A program made the translations under genes and the position numbers. The notes under the pieces were generated by a model. It was not told the DNA's origin. It made no database searches and saw only the letters and a program-made list of their open reading frames with translations. From contig CAKSDZ010000002.1 in the NCBI GenBank assembly GCA_934446365.1, forward strand, positions 62,001-126,000: DNA of 64,000 nt. Reading direction: 5' to 3'. The number at the start of each line of letters is the position of its first letter. Position 1 is the first letter of the stretch. This document shows, in pieces, positions 46,767 to 55,562 of this stretch. Source of the stretch: an uncultured Eubacteriales bacterium. Lineage in GTDB: Bacteria > Bacillota > Clostridia > Oscillospirales > CAG-272.

Positions 46767-47279
46767 ATGAAAACCTGTTATTTTACCGGACTGTGCCCGC
46801 AGGAATTTCCGTTCGACCATACGGACGAGAGCGCACATGCGCATATTCTTTACACAAATGCGCTGTATCAAAAGGCCGAAGAGCTTATCCGCCGCGGTTA
46901 CACCGCCTTCGTCACCGGCCTTTCTCCCGGCGCGGAGCTGGATTTTGCCTGTGCCGTAATCTATCACAAAAACGAAACCTTTCGGGATATCCTAAATATT
47001 ACCTTAGAGGGTATGCTCTCCGCTTCGGGGCCAAAACCGGAGTGGCCTGACAAATATTTCAACCAGTATGAATATGTGCTTTCAAACTGCGACCGCAAAA
47101 TGCCTGAACCGCCCGAGCATTCGTCAGACAGCAAATACGCGGAGCACAAGATCAATCACGCAGGGCTAATTCTCGCCGTCTGGAACGGCGAGGAAACGGG
47201 AGAAGCATGGGACAGCATCCGTTACGCGAGACAAAAAGGAAAACCGGTTGAGCTTCTGACACTCAATCACTTCCTATAA
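46767..47279 (+). CDS. SLOG-fold protein (YpsA/DUF1273-like)
   Basis: 170 residues. CYFTGLCPQEFPF at the N-terminus and FVTGLSPGAELDFACAVIYH (about 47-66) are the nucleotide-binding glycine patterns of the SLOG/YpsA family; HAGLILAVWNGEETGEAWDSIRYARQKGKPV completes the Rossmann-like fold. Relatives (YpsA/GpsB partners, DprA-like folds) bind nucleotides or DNA; the function here is unknown. There is no visible ribosome site before ATG 46767, and a TATAAT at 46733-46738 would place the transcript start only about 20 bp upstream, so the mRNA may have a very short leader without Shine-Dalgarno sequence. Confidence 0.82.
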   Translation: MKTCYFTGLCPQEFPFDHTDESAHAHILYTNALYQKAEELIRRGYTAFVTGLSPGAELDFACAVIYHKNETFRDILNITLEGMLSASGPKPEWPDKYFNQYEYVLSNCDRKMPEPPEHSSDSKYAEHKINHAGLILAVWNGEETGEAWDSIRYARQKGKPVELLTLNHFL

Positions 47280-47283
47280 ATAG

Positions 47284-47312
47284 AAAACGCCGCCTTACAG
47301 CGGCGTTTTCCG
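47284..47312 (+). terminator. Intrinsic terminator after the SLOG gene
   Basis: AAAACGCCG (47284-47292) and CGGCGTTTT (47301-47309), 5 bp after the stop. Confidence 0.85.
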
Positions 47313-47481
47313 TTTCGGAAGCATAGTTAATCCTCACACTTCACCATAAGCTTTTAAAAGTCCGGTCACCATAGCCGATGACAAATTGCGGCACACAGCG
47401 GTTTTTATATGGAAATACAGAAAGCTTGCCCGTATCACTTAGACATTTTATATTTTCTTGCAGGAAATTTTTCAAGAAGCA

Positions 47482-47510
47482 TTGACAAACCGCATATTCT
47501 CCGATATAAT
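47482..47510 (+). promoter_or_regulatory. Promoter of the citrate-to-oxoglutarate operon
   Basis: TTGACA (47482-47487), a 17-bp spacer and TATAAT (47505-47510), a full consensus promoter. Confidence 0.85.
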
Positions 47511-47520
47511 ACACGTATAA

Positions 47521-47530
47521 TTGTATACAA
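47521..47530 (+). promoter_or_regulatory. Probable GntR operator
   Basis: TTGTATACAA is a perfect 10-bp palindrome of the GTATAC-centred type bound by FadR-subfamily (FCD) GntR regulators. It covers about +4 to +13 of the predicted transcript, where a bound repressor would block polymerase. An FCD-type GntR gene is the second gene of this operon, so autoregulation is likely. A one-mismatch copy (TTGTATACAG) lies near 52820, after the last gene. Confidence 0.6.
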
Positions 47531-47557
47531 GAATACAAAAGTCAGGAGGACATCACC

Positions 47558-48934
47558 TTGATTGCCAAAAATCCATACAGCCACCTGCTTGAACAGTCGC
47601 AGTATAAATACTCTCTCCAAGATGTGGAGGAGCCGAACCTCTACCGCGAAATCTATCCGTATGACGAAATCCCGAAAATCGCGTTCAACCATCGCCGTGT
47701 ACCGCTCAACACTCCCGAGCATATCTGGATCACGGACACCACTTTCCGGGACGGACAGCAGTCGCGCGCGCCGTATACGCCGGAGCAGATTGTCACCCTC
47801 TATCAAATGCTCTCGCGGCTCGGCGGAGAGAACGGTCTCATCCGTCAGTGCGAATTTTTCGTCTACACGCATAAGGACAGGGAGGCGGTCGAAAAATGCA
47901 TGGCTCTGGGACTCAAATTTCCGGAAATCACAACATGGATCCGCGCCAAAAAAGAGGATTTCGCGCTTGTCCACGATATCGGCATCAAGGAAACCGGGAT
48001 TCTCGTGAGCTGCTCGGACTATCACATCTTCAAAAAGCTCGGCATGACGCGCTCACAAGCGCTGGAACACTATCTTGCCGTCGTCAAGCAGGCTTTCGAT
48101 GCGGGAATCCGGCCGCGCTGCCACCTCGAGGATATCACACGCGCGGATTTCTACGGCTTCGTCGTGCCCTTTGTCAATGAGCTGACGGAGCTTTCCAAGG
48201 AATCCGGCATTCCGATCAAGGTGCGGATGTGCGATACGATGGGCTATGGCGTTCCGTATCCCGGCGTAGCGCTCCCGCGAAGCGTGCCCGGCATCGTATA
48301 CGGACTGCATCACTATTCGGACGTCACCTCGGAAATGCTCGAATGGCACGGTCACAACGATTTTTATAAGGGCGTCGTCAACGGCGTCGCCGCTTGGCTT
48401 TACGGCGCGTCCGCCGTCAACTGCTCTCTGCTCGGAATCGGGGAACGGACCGGCAACATCCCGCTCGAGGCCATGGTAATCGAATATGCTTCCCTGCGAG
48501 GCACCTTCGACGGCATGGACCCGACCGTCATCACGGAAATCGCAGACTATTATCGGCATGAGCTTCACTACGACATTCCGCCGATGACGCCCTTCGTCGG
48601 GGAAAACTTCAATGTGACAAAGGCGGGAATCCATGCTGACGGACTCATGAAGGATGCGGAAATCTACAACATTTTCGACACGGAAAAGATTCTCAACCGG
48701 CCGGCGGAGGTTGCAATCTCCAATACGTCGGGACTTGCGGGCATCGCCTACTGGATCAATACATATTACGGTCTTGCGCCCGATCAAATGGTGACAAAGC
48801 AGGACGCGCTCATCGTCGATATGAAAAAAGAAATCGACGGTCAGTACACCGACGGACGCACCACGGTCATGAGCGAGGAGGAGCTTCTGCACATCATCGA
48901 CAGGCTGGCTCCCGGACGCTTTGTGCGTAAATAA
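47558..48934 (+). CDS. Probable Re-citrate synthase (isopropylmalate/homocitrate synthase family)
   Basis: A 458-residue HMGL-like TIM-barrel Claisen synthase. Metal and catalytic motifs: ITDTTFRDGQQSR (about 59-71), DITRADFYGF and EWHGHNDFY (His-x-His, about 265-272). Its overall type is that of homocitrate or isopropylmalate synthases, but it heads an operon with aconitase and isocitrate dehydrogenase and no leucine or lysine genes, which fits the Re-type citrate synthase described in Clostridium kluyveri and other anaerobes. It would condense acetyl-CoA and oxaloacetate. No Si-type citrate synthase is in the window. It starts with TTG, preceded by a strong AGGAGGA at 47544-47550. An isopropylmalate synthase role cannot be excluded. 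Confidence 0.82.
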   Translation: MIAKNPYSHLLEQSQYKYSLQDVEEPNLYREIYPYDEIPKIAFNHRRVPLNTPEHIWITDTTFRDGQQSRAPYTPEQIVTLYQMLSRLGGENGLIRQCEFFVYTHKDREAVEKCMALGLKFPEITTWIRAKKEDFALVHDIGIKETGILVSCSDYHIFKKLGMTRSQALEHYLAVVKQAFDAGIRPRCHLEDITRADFYGFVVPFVNELTELSKESGIPIKVRMCDTMGYGVPYPGVALPRSVPGIVYGLHHYSDVTSEMLEWHGHNDFYKGVVNGVAAWLYGASAVNCSLLGIGERTGNIPLEAMVIEYASLRGTFDGMDPTVITEIADYYRHELHYDIPPMTPFVGENFNVTKAGIHADGLMKDAEIYNIFDTEKILNRPAEVAISNTSGLAGIAYWINTYYGLAPDQMVTKQDALIVDMKKEIDGQYTDGRTTVMSEEELLHIIDRLAPGRFVRK

Positions 48935-48965
48935 TTCTTAAATCATTTTACCGAGGACACATAAA

Positions 48966-49637
48966 ATGATCATCAATCGAGATACCGCCTCGCTTGAGGC
49001 GAAGGTCTATACGGAACTGGAAGAGGCAATCCTCGCGGATGAATTCAAAAAGGGCGAAGCGCTGACCGAGCTCGGCATCTCGGAAAAGCTCGGCGTCAGC
49101 CGGACGCCGGTACGCGGCGCGCTTCACCGCCTCGCGGAAGAAGGGCTCATTGAAATTGCACCGAACCGCGGCGCCGTGGTCGTCGGCGTGACAAAAGAGG
49201 ACCTCATCGACGTTTACCGCATCCGTATGCGGCTCGAGGGACTCGCCTCCGCAATGGCGGCGGAAAAAATGACGCCGGAGGAGAAGAAAGCGCTCACCGA
49301 ATCCGTAGAGCTTTCCGAATTTTATCTGCAAAAAAAGGACACCGAGCATCTCAAAGAGCTTGACACGACGTTTCACGGCGCGATTTATAAGGCAAGCGGC
49401 AGTCGGATTTTATACAGAATCCTTTCCGAGCTTCACCGAAACATCAAAGCGTATCGGAAGCTTTCGCTGACCGTGCCGGGCAGACTGGAAAAATCGGTGG
49501 AGGAACACAGAGAGATTCTCGATGCCATATTGAGAGGCGACACGGACGCCGCCGACCGGCTCACATCGGCGCATGTGGAGCACGCGCTTGCCAATATGCT
49601 GACAGCGCTTGAAAAAAATAACGACAGGACGGAATGA
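48966..49637 (+). CDS. GntR family regulator with FCD domain
   Basis: A 223-residue regulator. The N-terminal winged helix (residues 10-75) includes LTELGISEKLGVSRTPVRGALHRLAEEGLIEIAPNRGAVV. The C-terminal all-helical FCD domain has the metal-site residues DTTFHGAIYKASG, EHREIL and SAHVEHA. FCD regulators usually sense carboxylic acids, so citrate or another tricarboxylate is a reasonable guess. GAGGACAC lies before the ATG. It sits between the synthase and aconitase genes, 3 bp before the latter, and a fitting operator covers the operon start. Confidence 0.9.
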   Translation: MIINRDTASLEAKVYTELEEAILADEFKKGEALTELGISEKLGVSRTPVRGALHRLAEEGLIEIAPNRGAVVVGVTKEDLIDVYRIRMRLEGLASAMAAEKMTPEEKKALTESVELSEFYLQKKDTEHLKELDTTFHGAIYKASGSRILYRILSELHRNIKAYRKLSLTVPGRLEKSVEEHREILDAILRGDTDAADRLTSAHVEHALANMLTALEKNNDRTE

Positions 49638-49640
49638 ATC

Positions 49641-51575
49641 ATGGGTTACACAATCGCGCAGAAAATCATCAAAAATCACCTTGTTTCCGGAGAAATGCTT
49701 CCGGGCACCGAAATCGGACTTCGCATCGATCAGACGCTGACGCAGGACGCCACGGGAACGATGGCCTATCTGCAATTCGAGGCCATGGGCACGGAGCGCG
49801 TCAAGACGGAACTTTCGGTCGCTTATATCGATCACAACACGCTTCAAGCCGGCTTTGAAAACGCCGACGACCACCGCTACATACAAACCGTGACGAAAAA
49901 GCACGGCATCCGTTTCTCCCGACCGGGCAACGGAATCTGTCATCAGGTTCACCTCGAACGCTTCGCCGTCCCCGGTAAAACGTTAATCGGCTCCGACAGC
50001 CACACCCCCACGGCAGGCGGCATCGGCATGCTCGGCATGGGAGCGGGCGGGCTTGACGTGGCGGTCGCCATGGGCGGCGGTACCTACTACATCACGATGC
50101 CGAAAATCATTCATATTGAGCTTGTCGGCAGGCTTTCCGACTATGTCGGCGCAAAGGACGTGATTCTCGAAGTGCTCCGGCTTTTGGATGTCAAAGGCGG
50201 TGTCGGCGCCATCATCGAATACGGCGGCGAGGGCGTCAAAACCCTTTCCGTGCCGCAGAGAGCCACCATCACCAATATGGGCGCGGAGCTCGGCGCGACA
50301 AGCTCGCTTTTCCCCGCGGACGAAGTGACGCGCGCGTTTCTTGCCGCAGAAGAGCGGGAAAGCGATTTCATCCCGCTCGCACCGGACGAGGACGCGGTCT
50401 ACGACGCGGTCTATACGATTGATCTCTCAAAGCTCGTCCCGCTCGCGGCATGTCCGCACAGTCCGGGCAACGTGCGCCCGGTTTCGGAGCTTGCCGGCAT
50501 GGCGATCAATCAAGTCTGCATCGGCTCCTGCACGAATTCCTCCATGCTCGACATGCTGACGGTGGCGGCGATGCTGAAAGGAAAGACCGTTCACCCGGAT
50601 GTCAGCCTTTCCATCTCGCCCGGCTCCAAGCAGGTCTATACGATGCTCGCGGAATGCGGGGCGCTTGCCGACCTCATCGCGGCGGGTGCGCGCATCCTCG
50701 AATGTGCCTGCGGTCCCTGCATCGGCATGGGCTTCTCACCGAAATCCGGCGGCGTTTCCCTGCGCACCTTCAACCGCAACTTTGAGGCGCGCAGCGGCAC
50801 CGCGGACGCCAAGGTCTATCTCGTCTCGCCGGAGACCGCGGCGGCATCCGCCATCGCAGGCGTCTTTACCGACCCGCGCACCCTCGGAAAGGCGCCCGAA
50901 ATCACCGTTCCCACCCATTTCCGCATCAACGACAACCTGATTGAAATGCCCGCATCTCCCGCAGAGGCGGACGCCGTCGTCGTGGAGCGCGGTCCCAATA
51001 TCAAGCCGATTCCCGTCGGCAAAGCACCGGAAAAGGACCTTGCCTGCAAGCTCATTCTCAAGATCGGGGACAACATCACAACCGACCACATCATGCCGGC
51101 CGGCACCAAAATCCTGCCCTACCGCTCGAACGTGCCGAAGCTCTCCGAATTCTGCTTCACCGTCTGCGACAAGGAATTTCCGGAGCGTGCCAAGCGCGAG
51201 GGCGGCGGCATCGTCGTCGGCGGCGCCAACTATGGACAGGGCTCCTCACGCGAGCATGCGGCGCTCGTGCCGCTCTATCTCGGCGTGAAAGCCGTCGTCG
51301 CGAAGAGCTTCGCCCGCATCCATGTGGCAAATCTCATCAATTTCGGCATCGTACCGCTCACCTTTGAAAATCCCGGGGATTATGACAAAATCTCAGAGGG
51401 CGACGAGCTTATCATCACCGGCTTTGCGGACGCGGTCGCGGCGGCGGATACGGTAACGCTCGAGGATAAGACATGCGGCGCAGAGCTTTCGCTCCGTCTC
51501 ACCCTCACCAAACGCCAGCGGGAAATCCTCGGCGCCGGCGGACTTCTGAACTACACCAAAGCAAACGGCAAATAA
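49641..51575 (+). CDS. Aconitate hydratase
   Basis: A 644-residue [4Fe-4S] enzyme that isomerises citrate to isocitrate. The three cluster cysteines are visible in IGSCTNSS (about 292) and ACGPCIGMG (about 353-361). SDSHTPTAGGIGMLGMGAGG (about 115) and the swivel-domain sequence GGANYGQGSSREHAAL (about 530) are typical. It is the shorter aconitase form (about 640 residues) found in many Clostridia, between LeuCD and full AcnA in size. There is no strong ribosome site; the ATG lies 3 bp after the GntR stop, so translation is likely coupled. The operon context supports citrate rather than isopropylmalate as substrate. Confidence 0.94.
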   Translation: MGYTIAQKIIKNHLVSGEMLPGTEIGLRIDQTLTQDATGTMAYLQFEAMGTERVKTELSVAYIDHNTLQAGFENADDHRYIQTVTKKHGIRFSRPGNGICHQVHLERFAVPGKTLIGSDSHTPTAGGIGMLGMGAGGLDVAVAMGGGTYYITMPKIIHIELVGRLSDYVGAKDVILEVLRLLDVKGGVGAIIEYGGEGVKTLSVPQRATITNMGAELGATSSLFPADEVTRAFLAAEERESDFIPLAPDEDAVYDAVYTIDLSKLVPLAACPHSPGNVRPVSELAGMAINQVCIGSCTNSSMLDMLTVAAMLKGKTVHPDVSLSISPGSKQVYTMLAECGALADLIAAGARILECACGPCIGMGFSPKSGGVSLRTFNRNFEARSGTADAKVYLVSPETAAASAIAGVFTDPRTLGKAPEITVPTHFRINDNLIEMPASPAEADAVVVERGPNIKPIPVGKAPEKDLACKLILKIGDNITTDHIMPAGTKILPYRSNVPKLSEFCFTVCDKEFPERAKREGGGIVVGGANYGQGSSREHAALVPLYLGVKAVVAKSFARIHVANLINFGIVPLTFENPGDYDKISEGDELIITGFADAVAAADTVTLEDKTCGAELSLRLTLTKRQREILGAGGLLNYTKANGK

Positions 51576-51597
51576 AAACGCGGAAAGGACACGAAAT

Positions 51598-52773
51598 ATG
51601 GAAAACCATACGTATGAGGCGGCGCTGAATACCGCCGCGGAAAAATTCAAAAAGATTCTGGAAGCACAGCTTCTGAGAGTGGAAAATATGAAAGCCCAAG
51701 GGGATTTCATCGATTACGGCACGCTCGATACCCTGCGCATCGGCGTATGCGGCGGGGACGGCATCGGTCCTATCATCTCGGCGGAAGCGCGCCGCGTGCT
51801 GGAATTTATGCTCGCCGACCTCGTCGAAAGCGGCAAAATCGAATTCGTGAACATCGAGGGACTCACGCTTGAAAACCGTATCGCGGTGGGCAAGGCAATC
51901 CCCGACGACGTGATGGCCGAACTGAAAACCTGTCCCATCATCCTCAAAGGGCCGACGACGACGCCCCAAAAAGGCAGCGGCATGCCGAATATCGAATCCG
52001 CCAATGTCGCCATGCGCAAGGCGCTCGACCTTTTTGCCAACATCCGCCCCGTCAAAGTGCCGAAAGAAGGCATCAACTGGACGATTTTCCGTGAAAACAC
52101 CGAGGGCGGCTATGCGGTCGGCTCCTCCGGCTTCAATGTGACGGAGGACCTTGCGGTCGATTTTACAATCACGACAAAGCAAGGCTCCGACCGAATCGCA
52201 AGGCTCGCCTATGATTTCGCGCGCAAGAACGGCTTCACCCGCGTCTCGCTTGTCACCAAGGCGAACGTCATCAAAACGACGGACGGCAATTTCCTCGAGG
52301 ATTGCCACAAGGTCGCCGCACTTTATCCCGAAATCACGACGGACGAATGGTATGCCGACATCATGACGGCAAAGCTTGTCGATCAAAAGCGCCGCCGCGA
52401 TTTTCAGGTGCTTCTGCTCCCGAACCTTTACGGCGACATCATTTCCGATGAAGCGGCGGAATTTCAAGGCGGCGTCGGCACGGCGGGCTGTGCAAACATC
52501 GGCAAGAAATATGCGATGTTCGAGGCGATTCACGGCTCCGCGCCGCGCATGATTTCCGAGGGACGCGGCAAATACGCCGATCCCTGCTCGATGCTGCGCG
52601 CATGCGTGATGCTGCTCTCTCACATCGGCTTGCAGGAGCGTGCGGATAAGCTCGAACGCGCGCTCGACATTTGCTCGTTTGAGGAGAAGAAGCTCGTCAT
52701 CACCGGACGCGACACAGGTGCGACCTGCGAGGCGTTTGGAAATTATGTGATGGAGACATTACAGAGATTATAA
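51598..52773 (+). CDS. Isocitrate dehydrogenase, isopropylmalate-dehydrogenase family
   Basis: 391 residues of the beta-decarboxylating dehydrogenase family. A helical N-terminal extension (about 1-42) precedes GVCGGDGIGP. The substrate loop reads ESANVAMRKALDLFANIRPVK: Ser and Asn at the positions that bind isocitrate, rather than the Leu/Arg pattern of isopropylmalate dehydrogenase. TIFRENTEGGYAVGSS, PNLYGDIISDEAAEFQGG and EAIHGSAP follow. The HGSAP loop often goes with NAD, but cofactor use cannot be decided here. AAAGGACAC precedes the ATG, 22 bp after aconitase. It completes the path to 2-oxoglutarate and is followed by a terminator. Confidence 0.88.
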   Translation: MENHTYEAALNTAAEKFKKILEAQLLRVENMKAQGDFIDYGTLDTLRIGVCGGDGIGPIISAEARRVLEFMLADLVESGKIEFVNIEGLTLENRIAVGKAIPDDVMAELKTCPIILKGPTTTPQKGSGMPNIESANVAMRKALDLFANIRPVKVPKEGINWTIFRENTEGGYAVGSSGFNVTEDLAVDFTITTKQGSDRIARLAYDFARKNGFTRVSLVTKANVIKTTDGNFLEDCHKVAALYPEITTDEWYADIMTAKLVDQKRRRDFQVLLLPNLYGDIISDEAAEFQGGVGTAGCANIGKKYAMFEAIHGSAPRMISEGRGKYADPCSMLRACVMLLSHIGLQERADKLERALDICSFEEKKLVITGRDTGATCEAFGNYVMETLQRL

Positions 52774-52785
52774 TAACATAGGAAG

Positions 52786-52815
52786 AAAAAAGCACTCCGG
52801 CGAGAGTGCTTTTTC
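52786..52815 (+). terminator. Intrinsic terminator of the citrate operon
   Basis: AAAAAAGCACTC pairs with GAGTGCTTTTT around 6 bases, 13 bp after the dehydrogenase stop. A small hairpin (AAACCGC/GCGGTTT, about 52831-52848) and a TTGTATACAG near 52820 follow. Confidence 0.88.
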
Positions 52816-52857
52816 CTTATTGTATACAGAAAACCGCGCGTGCGGTTTCCATCATAC

Positions 52858-52892
52858 AAAAAACGGACTTTTTATCCAAAAGTCCGTTTTTC
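52858..52892 (-). terminator. Intrinsic terminator of the rplU-prp-rpmA operon
   Basis: AAAAAACGGACTTTT pairs with AAAAGTCCGTTTTT around a short loop, 15 bp beyond the rpmA stop on the minus strand. Confidence 0.88.
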
Positions 52893-52906
52893 TTATACAC
52901 AAATTC

Positions 52907-53185
52907 TTATTCTGCGACGACGCTCACGCGCTTTTTGTTCGCGCCGTAACGCTCAAACTTCACAACGCCGTCCGTCAGCGCATACAGCGTATCGTCGGAG
53001 CCGATGCCGACGTTCGTGCCGGGATGCACGTTCGTGCCTCTCTGGCGCACGATGATATTGCCCGCAAGCACGGCCTGACCGTCCGATTTCTTGACGCCCA
53101 GTCTCTGCGCGCGGCTGTCACGTCCGTTCTTTGTGGAACCGACGCCTTTTTTATGTGCAAAAAATTGCAAGCCAAGCTTCAACAT
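52907..53185 (-). CDS. rpmA: Ribosomal protein L27 with Prp-cleaved N-terminus
   Basis: A 92-residue large-subunit protein whose mature N-terminus reaches the peptidyl transferase centre. It begins MLKLGLQFFAHKKGVGSTKNGRDS: the first nine residues are the Bacillota-specific extension (LQ-x-FA motif) that the protease Prp removes after FA to give the mature HKKG end. The gene for Prp is next to it. GGAGG lies before ATG 53185; the longer open frame to 53251 has no ribosome site. Confidence 0.97.
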   Translation of the reverse strand: MLKLGLQFFAHKKGVGSTKNGRDSRAQRLGVKKSDGQAVLAGNIIVRQRGTNVHPGTNVGIGSDDTLYALTDGVVKFERYGANKKRVSVVAE

Positions 53186-53247
53186 GTGTGATACCTCCAT
53201 CTTCTTTTGTAACTGCGGATTTTTCCGCCGCGGCATATAAACGCCGC

Positions 53248-53604
53248 TCAAATCAGTTTCTCTTCTGCTTCGACATCAAGGTAGTCGCTGTAATCTTCCA
53301 GCATATCCATAAGCTGATAATAATAGCCTTCGATAAGACCCGAGGCCGCATACTGCTTTTCCTCGGAGGAGGAAAATTCCGGCAGCGCCTCTTTTATCGT
53401 GACCGTGATATCGGCGGTCTCGTCGTCGATTTCATAATCGACATCGACGCCCCATACCGTTTCGGCGGTATTGATAATGAGCATCGTCATCGCGGAAAGC
53501 GCGGAACAGACGATATCCGTTCCGAATTCGCCCCAGCCGACATGCCCGATCTCATGGAATCCGTAAAATATGCCGTCTTTCTTATAAAAAACTACCTTTG
53601 TCAT
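53248..53604 (-). CDS. prp: Ribosomal-processing cysteine protease Prp
   Basis: A 118-residue protease that cleaves the N-terminal extension of L27, an essential step in Bacillota that have it. The catalytic residues are visible in GFHEIGHVGWGEFGTDIVCSALS: His (about 21) and Cys (about 34). The gene lies between rplU and rpmA, the standard order. No strong ribosome site precedes the ATG, which is 6 bp after the rplU stop. Confidence 0.95.
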   Translation of the reverse strand: MTKVVFYKKDGIFYGFHEIGHVGWGEFGTDIVCSALSAMTMLIINTAETVWGVDVDYEIDDETADITVTIKEALPEFSSSEEKQYAASGLIEGYYYQLMDMLEDYSDYLDVEAEEKLI

Positions 53605-53610
53605 ACCCGA

Positions 53611-53919
53611 TTAACCGAAGATCTTTTCGATCTGAACCTTTGTATAGGGCTGTCTGTGACCGAGCTTCTTCTTCTCGTTTTTCTTGGATTTGTATCTGAG
53701 AACGTGGATTTTTTTGCCCTTGCCGTTCTTCAATACGTTTGCAGTTACATAAGCGCCCGCGACGGTGGGCTTGCCTGTGACAAAGCTTTCGCCGGAAACC
53801 GCGAGAACCTCGTCAAACTTGACGGTTTCGCCTTCGGCGGCGTCGAGCTTCTCAACGAAAACGACATCGCCTTCCTGAACCTTGTACTGCTTTCCGCCTG
53901 TTACGATGATTGCGAACAT
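53611..53919 (-). CDS. rplU: Ribosomal protein L21
   Basis: A 102-residue 23S-rRNA-binding protein. MFAIIVTGGKQYKVQEGDVVFVEKL and the C-terminal RYKSKKNEKKKLGHRQPYTKVQIEKI are diagnostic. The frame is open to 54003, but the family N-terminus and AGAGAGG support ATG 53919. First gene of rplU-prp-rpmA, behind a leader that probably serves feedback control by L21. Confidence 0.97.
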   Translation of the reverse strand: MFAIIVTGGKQYKVQEGDVVFVEKLDAAEGETVKFDEVLAVSGESFVTGKPTVAGAYVTANVLKNGKGKKIHVLRYKSKKNEKKKLGHRQPYTKVQIEKIFG

Positions 53920-54000
53920 TGGAAAAGCACCTCTCTTTCGTTTACGACTCGCTAAGCAAGGCAACACAACCGTGTTTTTCGGAGCCTTGGCATTATGCGG
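53920..54000 (-). promoter_or_regulatory. Candidate L21 leader
   Basis: The minus-strand leader contains CAAGGC paired with GCCTTG around an ACAC/GTGT inner stem, in the position of the ribosomal protein L21 leader known from Bacillota. The match is by place and general shape only. Confidence 0.5.
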
Positions 54001-54006
54001 CATTTT

Positions 54007-54036
54007 ATTCTATCATAAAACCATGAGGCTTGTCAA
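54007..54036 (-). promoter_or_regulatory. rplU promoter
   Basis: On the minus strand: TTGACA (54031-54036), an 18-bp spacer and TAGAAT (54007-54012). Confidence 0.72.
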
Positions 54037-54126
54037 GCGTTTTTTCACTTTTATGCCAAGATTTCGCAGCGTTTTCCGGATTTTTTGCCGATTTTTAACA
54101 AAAGCAAAAAAACAAGCCGAAATATA

Positions 54127-54155
54127 TTGAATATTAAAAATTTTTATGTTATAAT
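54127..54155 (+). promoter_or_regulatory. gdhA promoter
   Basis: TTGAAT (54127-54132), a 17-bp spacer and TATAAT (54150-54155). Confidence 0.7.
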
Positions 54156-54219
54156 TTTATAAAAAATCAGAAATTGCTCTCAAAAAATCAAATCCCAGAC
54201 AGAAAGGAATCCGTATTTT

Positions 54220-55554
54220 ATGAAATACACCGAACGCGTTCTCTCCGACCTCCAAAACAAATACCCGTACCAGCCCGAATTTTTGCAGGCTGCGCGCGAA
54301 GTGCTCGAATCCATCGCACCGGCAGTGGACCAAAATGAAGCGCTCTATCAAAAGGAAGCGCTTCTCGAACGGCTCGTCGAGCCCGACCGTCAAATTCAGT
54401 TCAAGGTGCCGTGGGTAGACGACCATGGCGTCGCCCGTGTGAATATCGGCTACCGTGTCCAGTTCAACAATGCCATCGGTCCATACAAAGGCGGACTGCG
54501 TCTGCACCCGTCCGTCAACCTCAGCATTTTGAAATTCCTTGGATTTGAACAGATTTTCAAGAATTCGCTGACCGGACTCCCAATCGGCGGCGCCAAGGGC
54601 GGCTCCGACTTCGATCCCAAGGGAAAATCCGACCGCGAGGTCATGGCGTTCTGCCAAAGCTTTATGACGGAGCTTTATAAATACATCGGCGCCGACACCG
54701 ACGTGCCCGCCGGCGACATCGGAACAGGCGCCCGTGAGATCGGCTATCTGTTCGGACAGTACAAACGCCTGCGCGGACTTTACGAGGGCGTGCTGACCGG
54801 AAAGGGACTTTCGTACGGCGGCTCGCTCGTCCGCAAGGAGGCGACCGGCTACGGACTGCTATACATCACGGATGAGCTGATGAAAAGCCACGGCGATACG
54901 CTTTCGGGCAAAACGGTTGCGGTTTCCGGTGCCGGCAACGTCGCAATCTATGCGGCGGAAAAGGCCGCGCAGCTCGGCGCAAAGGTCGTCACGATGAGCG
55001 ATTCCACCGGCTGGATTTACGATAAAAACGGCATCAACCTTGCCCTCGTCAAGGAAATCAAGGAAGTGAAGCGCGCACGCATCTCCGAATACACCGAAAA
55101 GCATCCGGAGGCCGTCTATCAGGCGGGCACCGGCGTTTGGAGCGTCCCCTGCGACATCGCGCTTCCCTGCGCGACACAGAACGAGCTGACGGCAGAGGAT
55201 GCGAAGCTGCTTGTGAAAAACGGCTGCAAGGCTGTCTGCGAGGGCGCGAACATGCCGACCACCATCGAGGCGACACAGTATCTCATGGAAAACGGCGTGC
55301 TCTTTGTCCCCGGCAAAGCGGCAAACGCCGGCGGCGTTGCGACCTCGGCGCTTGAAATGTCGCAGAACAGCGAGCGTCTCTCATGGAGCTTTGAAGAGGT
55401 CGATGAAAAGCTGAAAGGCATCATGGCAGGCATTTACAGAAGCATTTCCCAAACGGCGGAGAAATACGGCATGGCCGGCAACTATGTCGCGGGCGCCAAT
55501 ATCGCCGGCTTTGAAAAGGTCGCGGATGCGATGCTCGCACACGGCATCTGTTAA
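54220..55554 (+). CDS. gdhA: Glutamate dehydrogenase
   Basis: A 444-residue enzyme that interconverts 2-oxoglutarate plus ammonium and glutamate. YKGGLRLHPSVN (about 88-99), GLPIGGAKGGSDFDPKGKSD with the catalytic Lys (about 120-139) and the Rossmann glycines VSGAGNVAIYAAEKA (about 235) are clear. The 444-residue hexameric form is usually NADP-linked and biosynthetic. AAAGGAATC lies before the ATG. It stands near the citrate-to-oxoglutarate operon and would use its product. Confidence 0.97.
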   Translation: MKYTERVLSDLQNKYPYQPEFLQAAREVLESIAPAVDQNEALYQKEALLERLVEPDRQIQFKVPWVDDHGVARVNIGYRVQFNNAIGPYKGGLRLHPSVNLSILKFLGFEQIFKNSLTGLPIGGAKGGSDFDPKGKSDREVMAFCQSFMTELYKYIGADTDVPAGDIGTGAREIGYLFGQYKRLRGLYEGVLTGKGLSYGGSLVRKEATGYGLLYITDELMKSHGDTLSGKTVAVSGAGNVAIYAAEKAAQLGAKVVTMSDSTGWIYDKNGINLALVKEIKEVKRARISEYTEKHPEAVYQAGTGVWSVPCDIALPCATQNELTAEDAKLLVKNGCKAVCEGANMPTTIEATQYLMENGVLFVPGKAANAGGVATSALEMSQNSERLSWSFEEVDEKLKGIMAGIYRSISQTAEKYGMAGNYVAGANIAGFEKVADAMLAHGIC

Positions 55555-55562
55555 AGAAGCCT

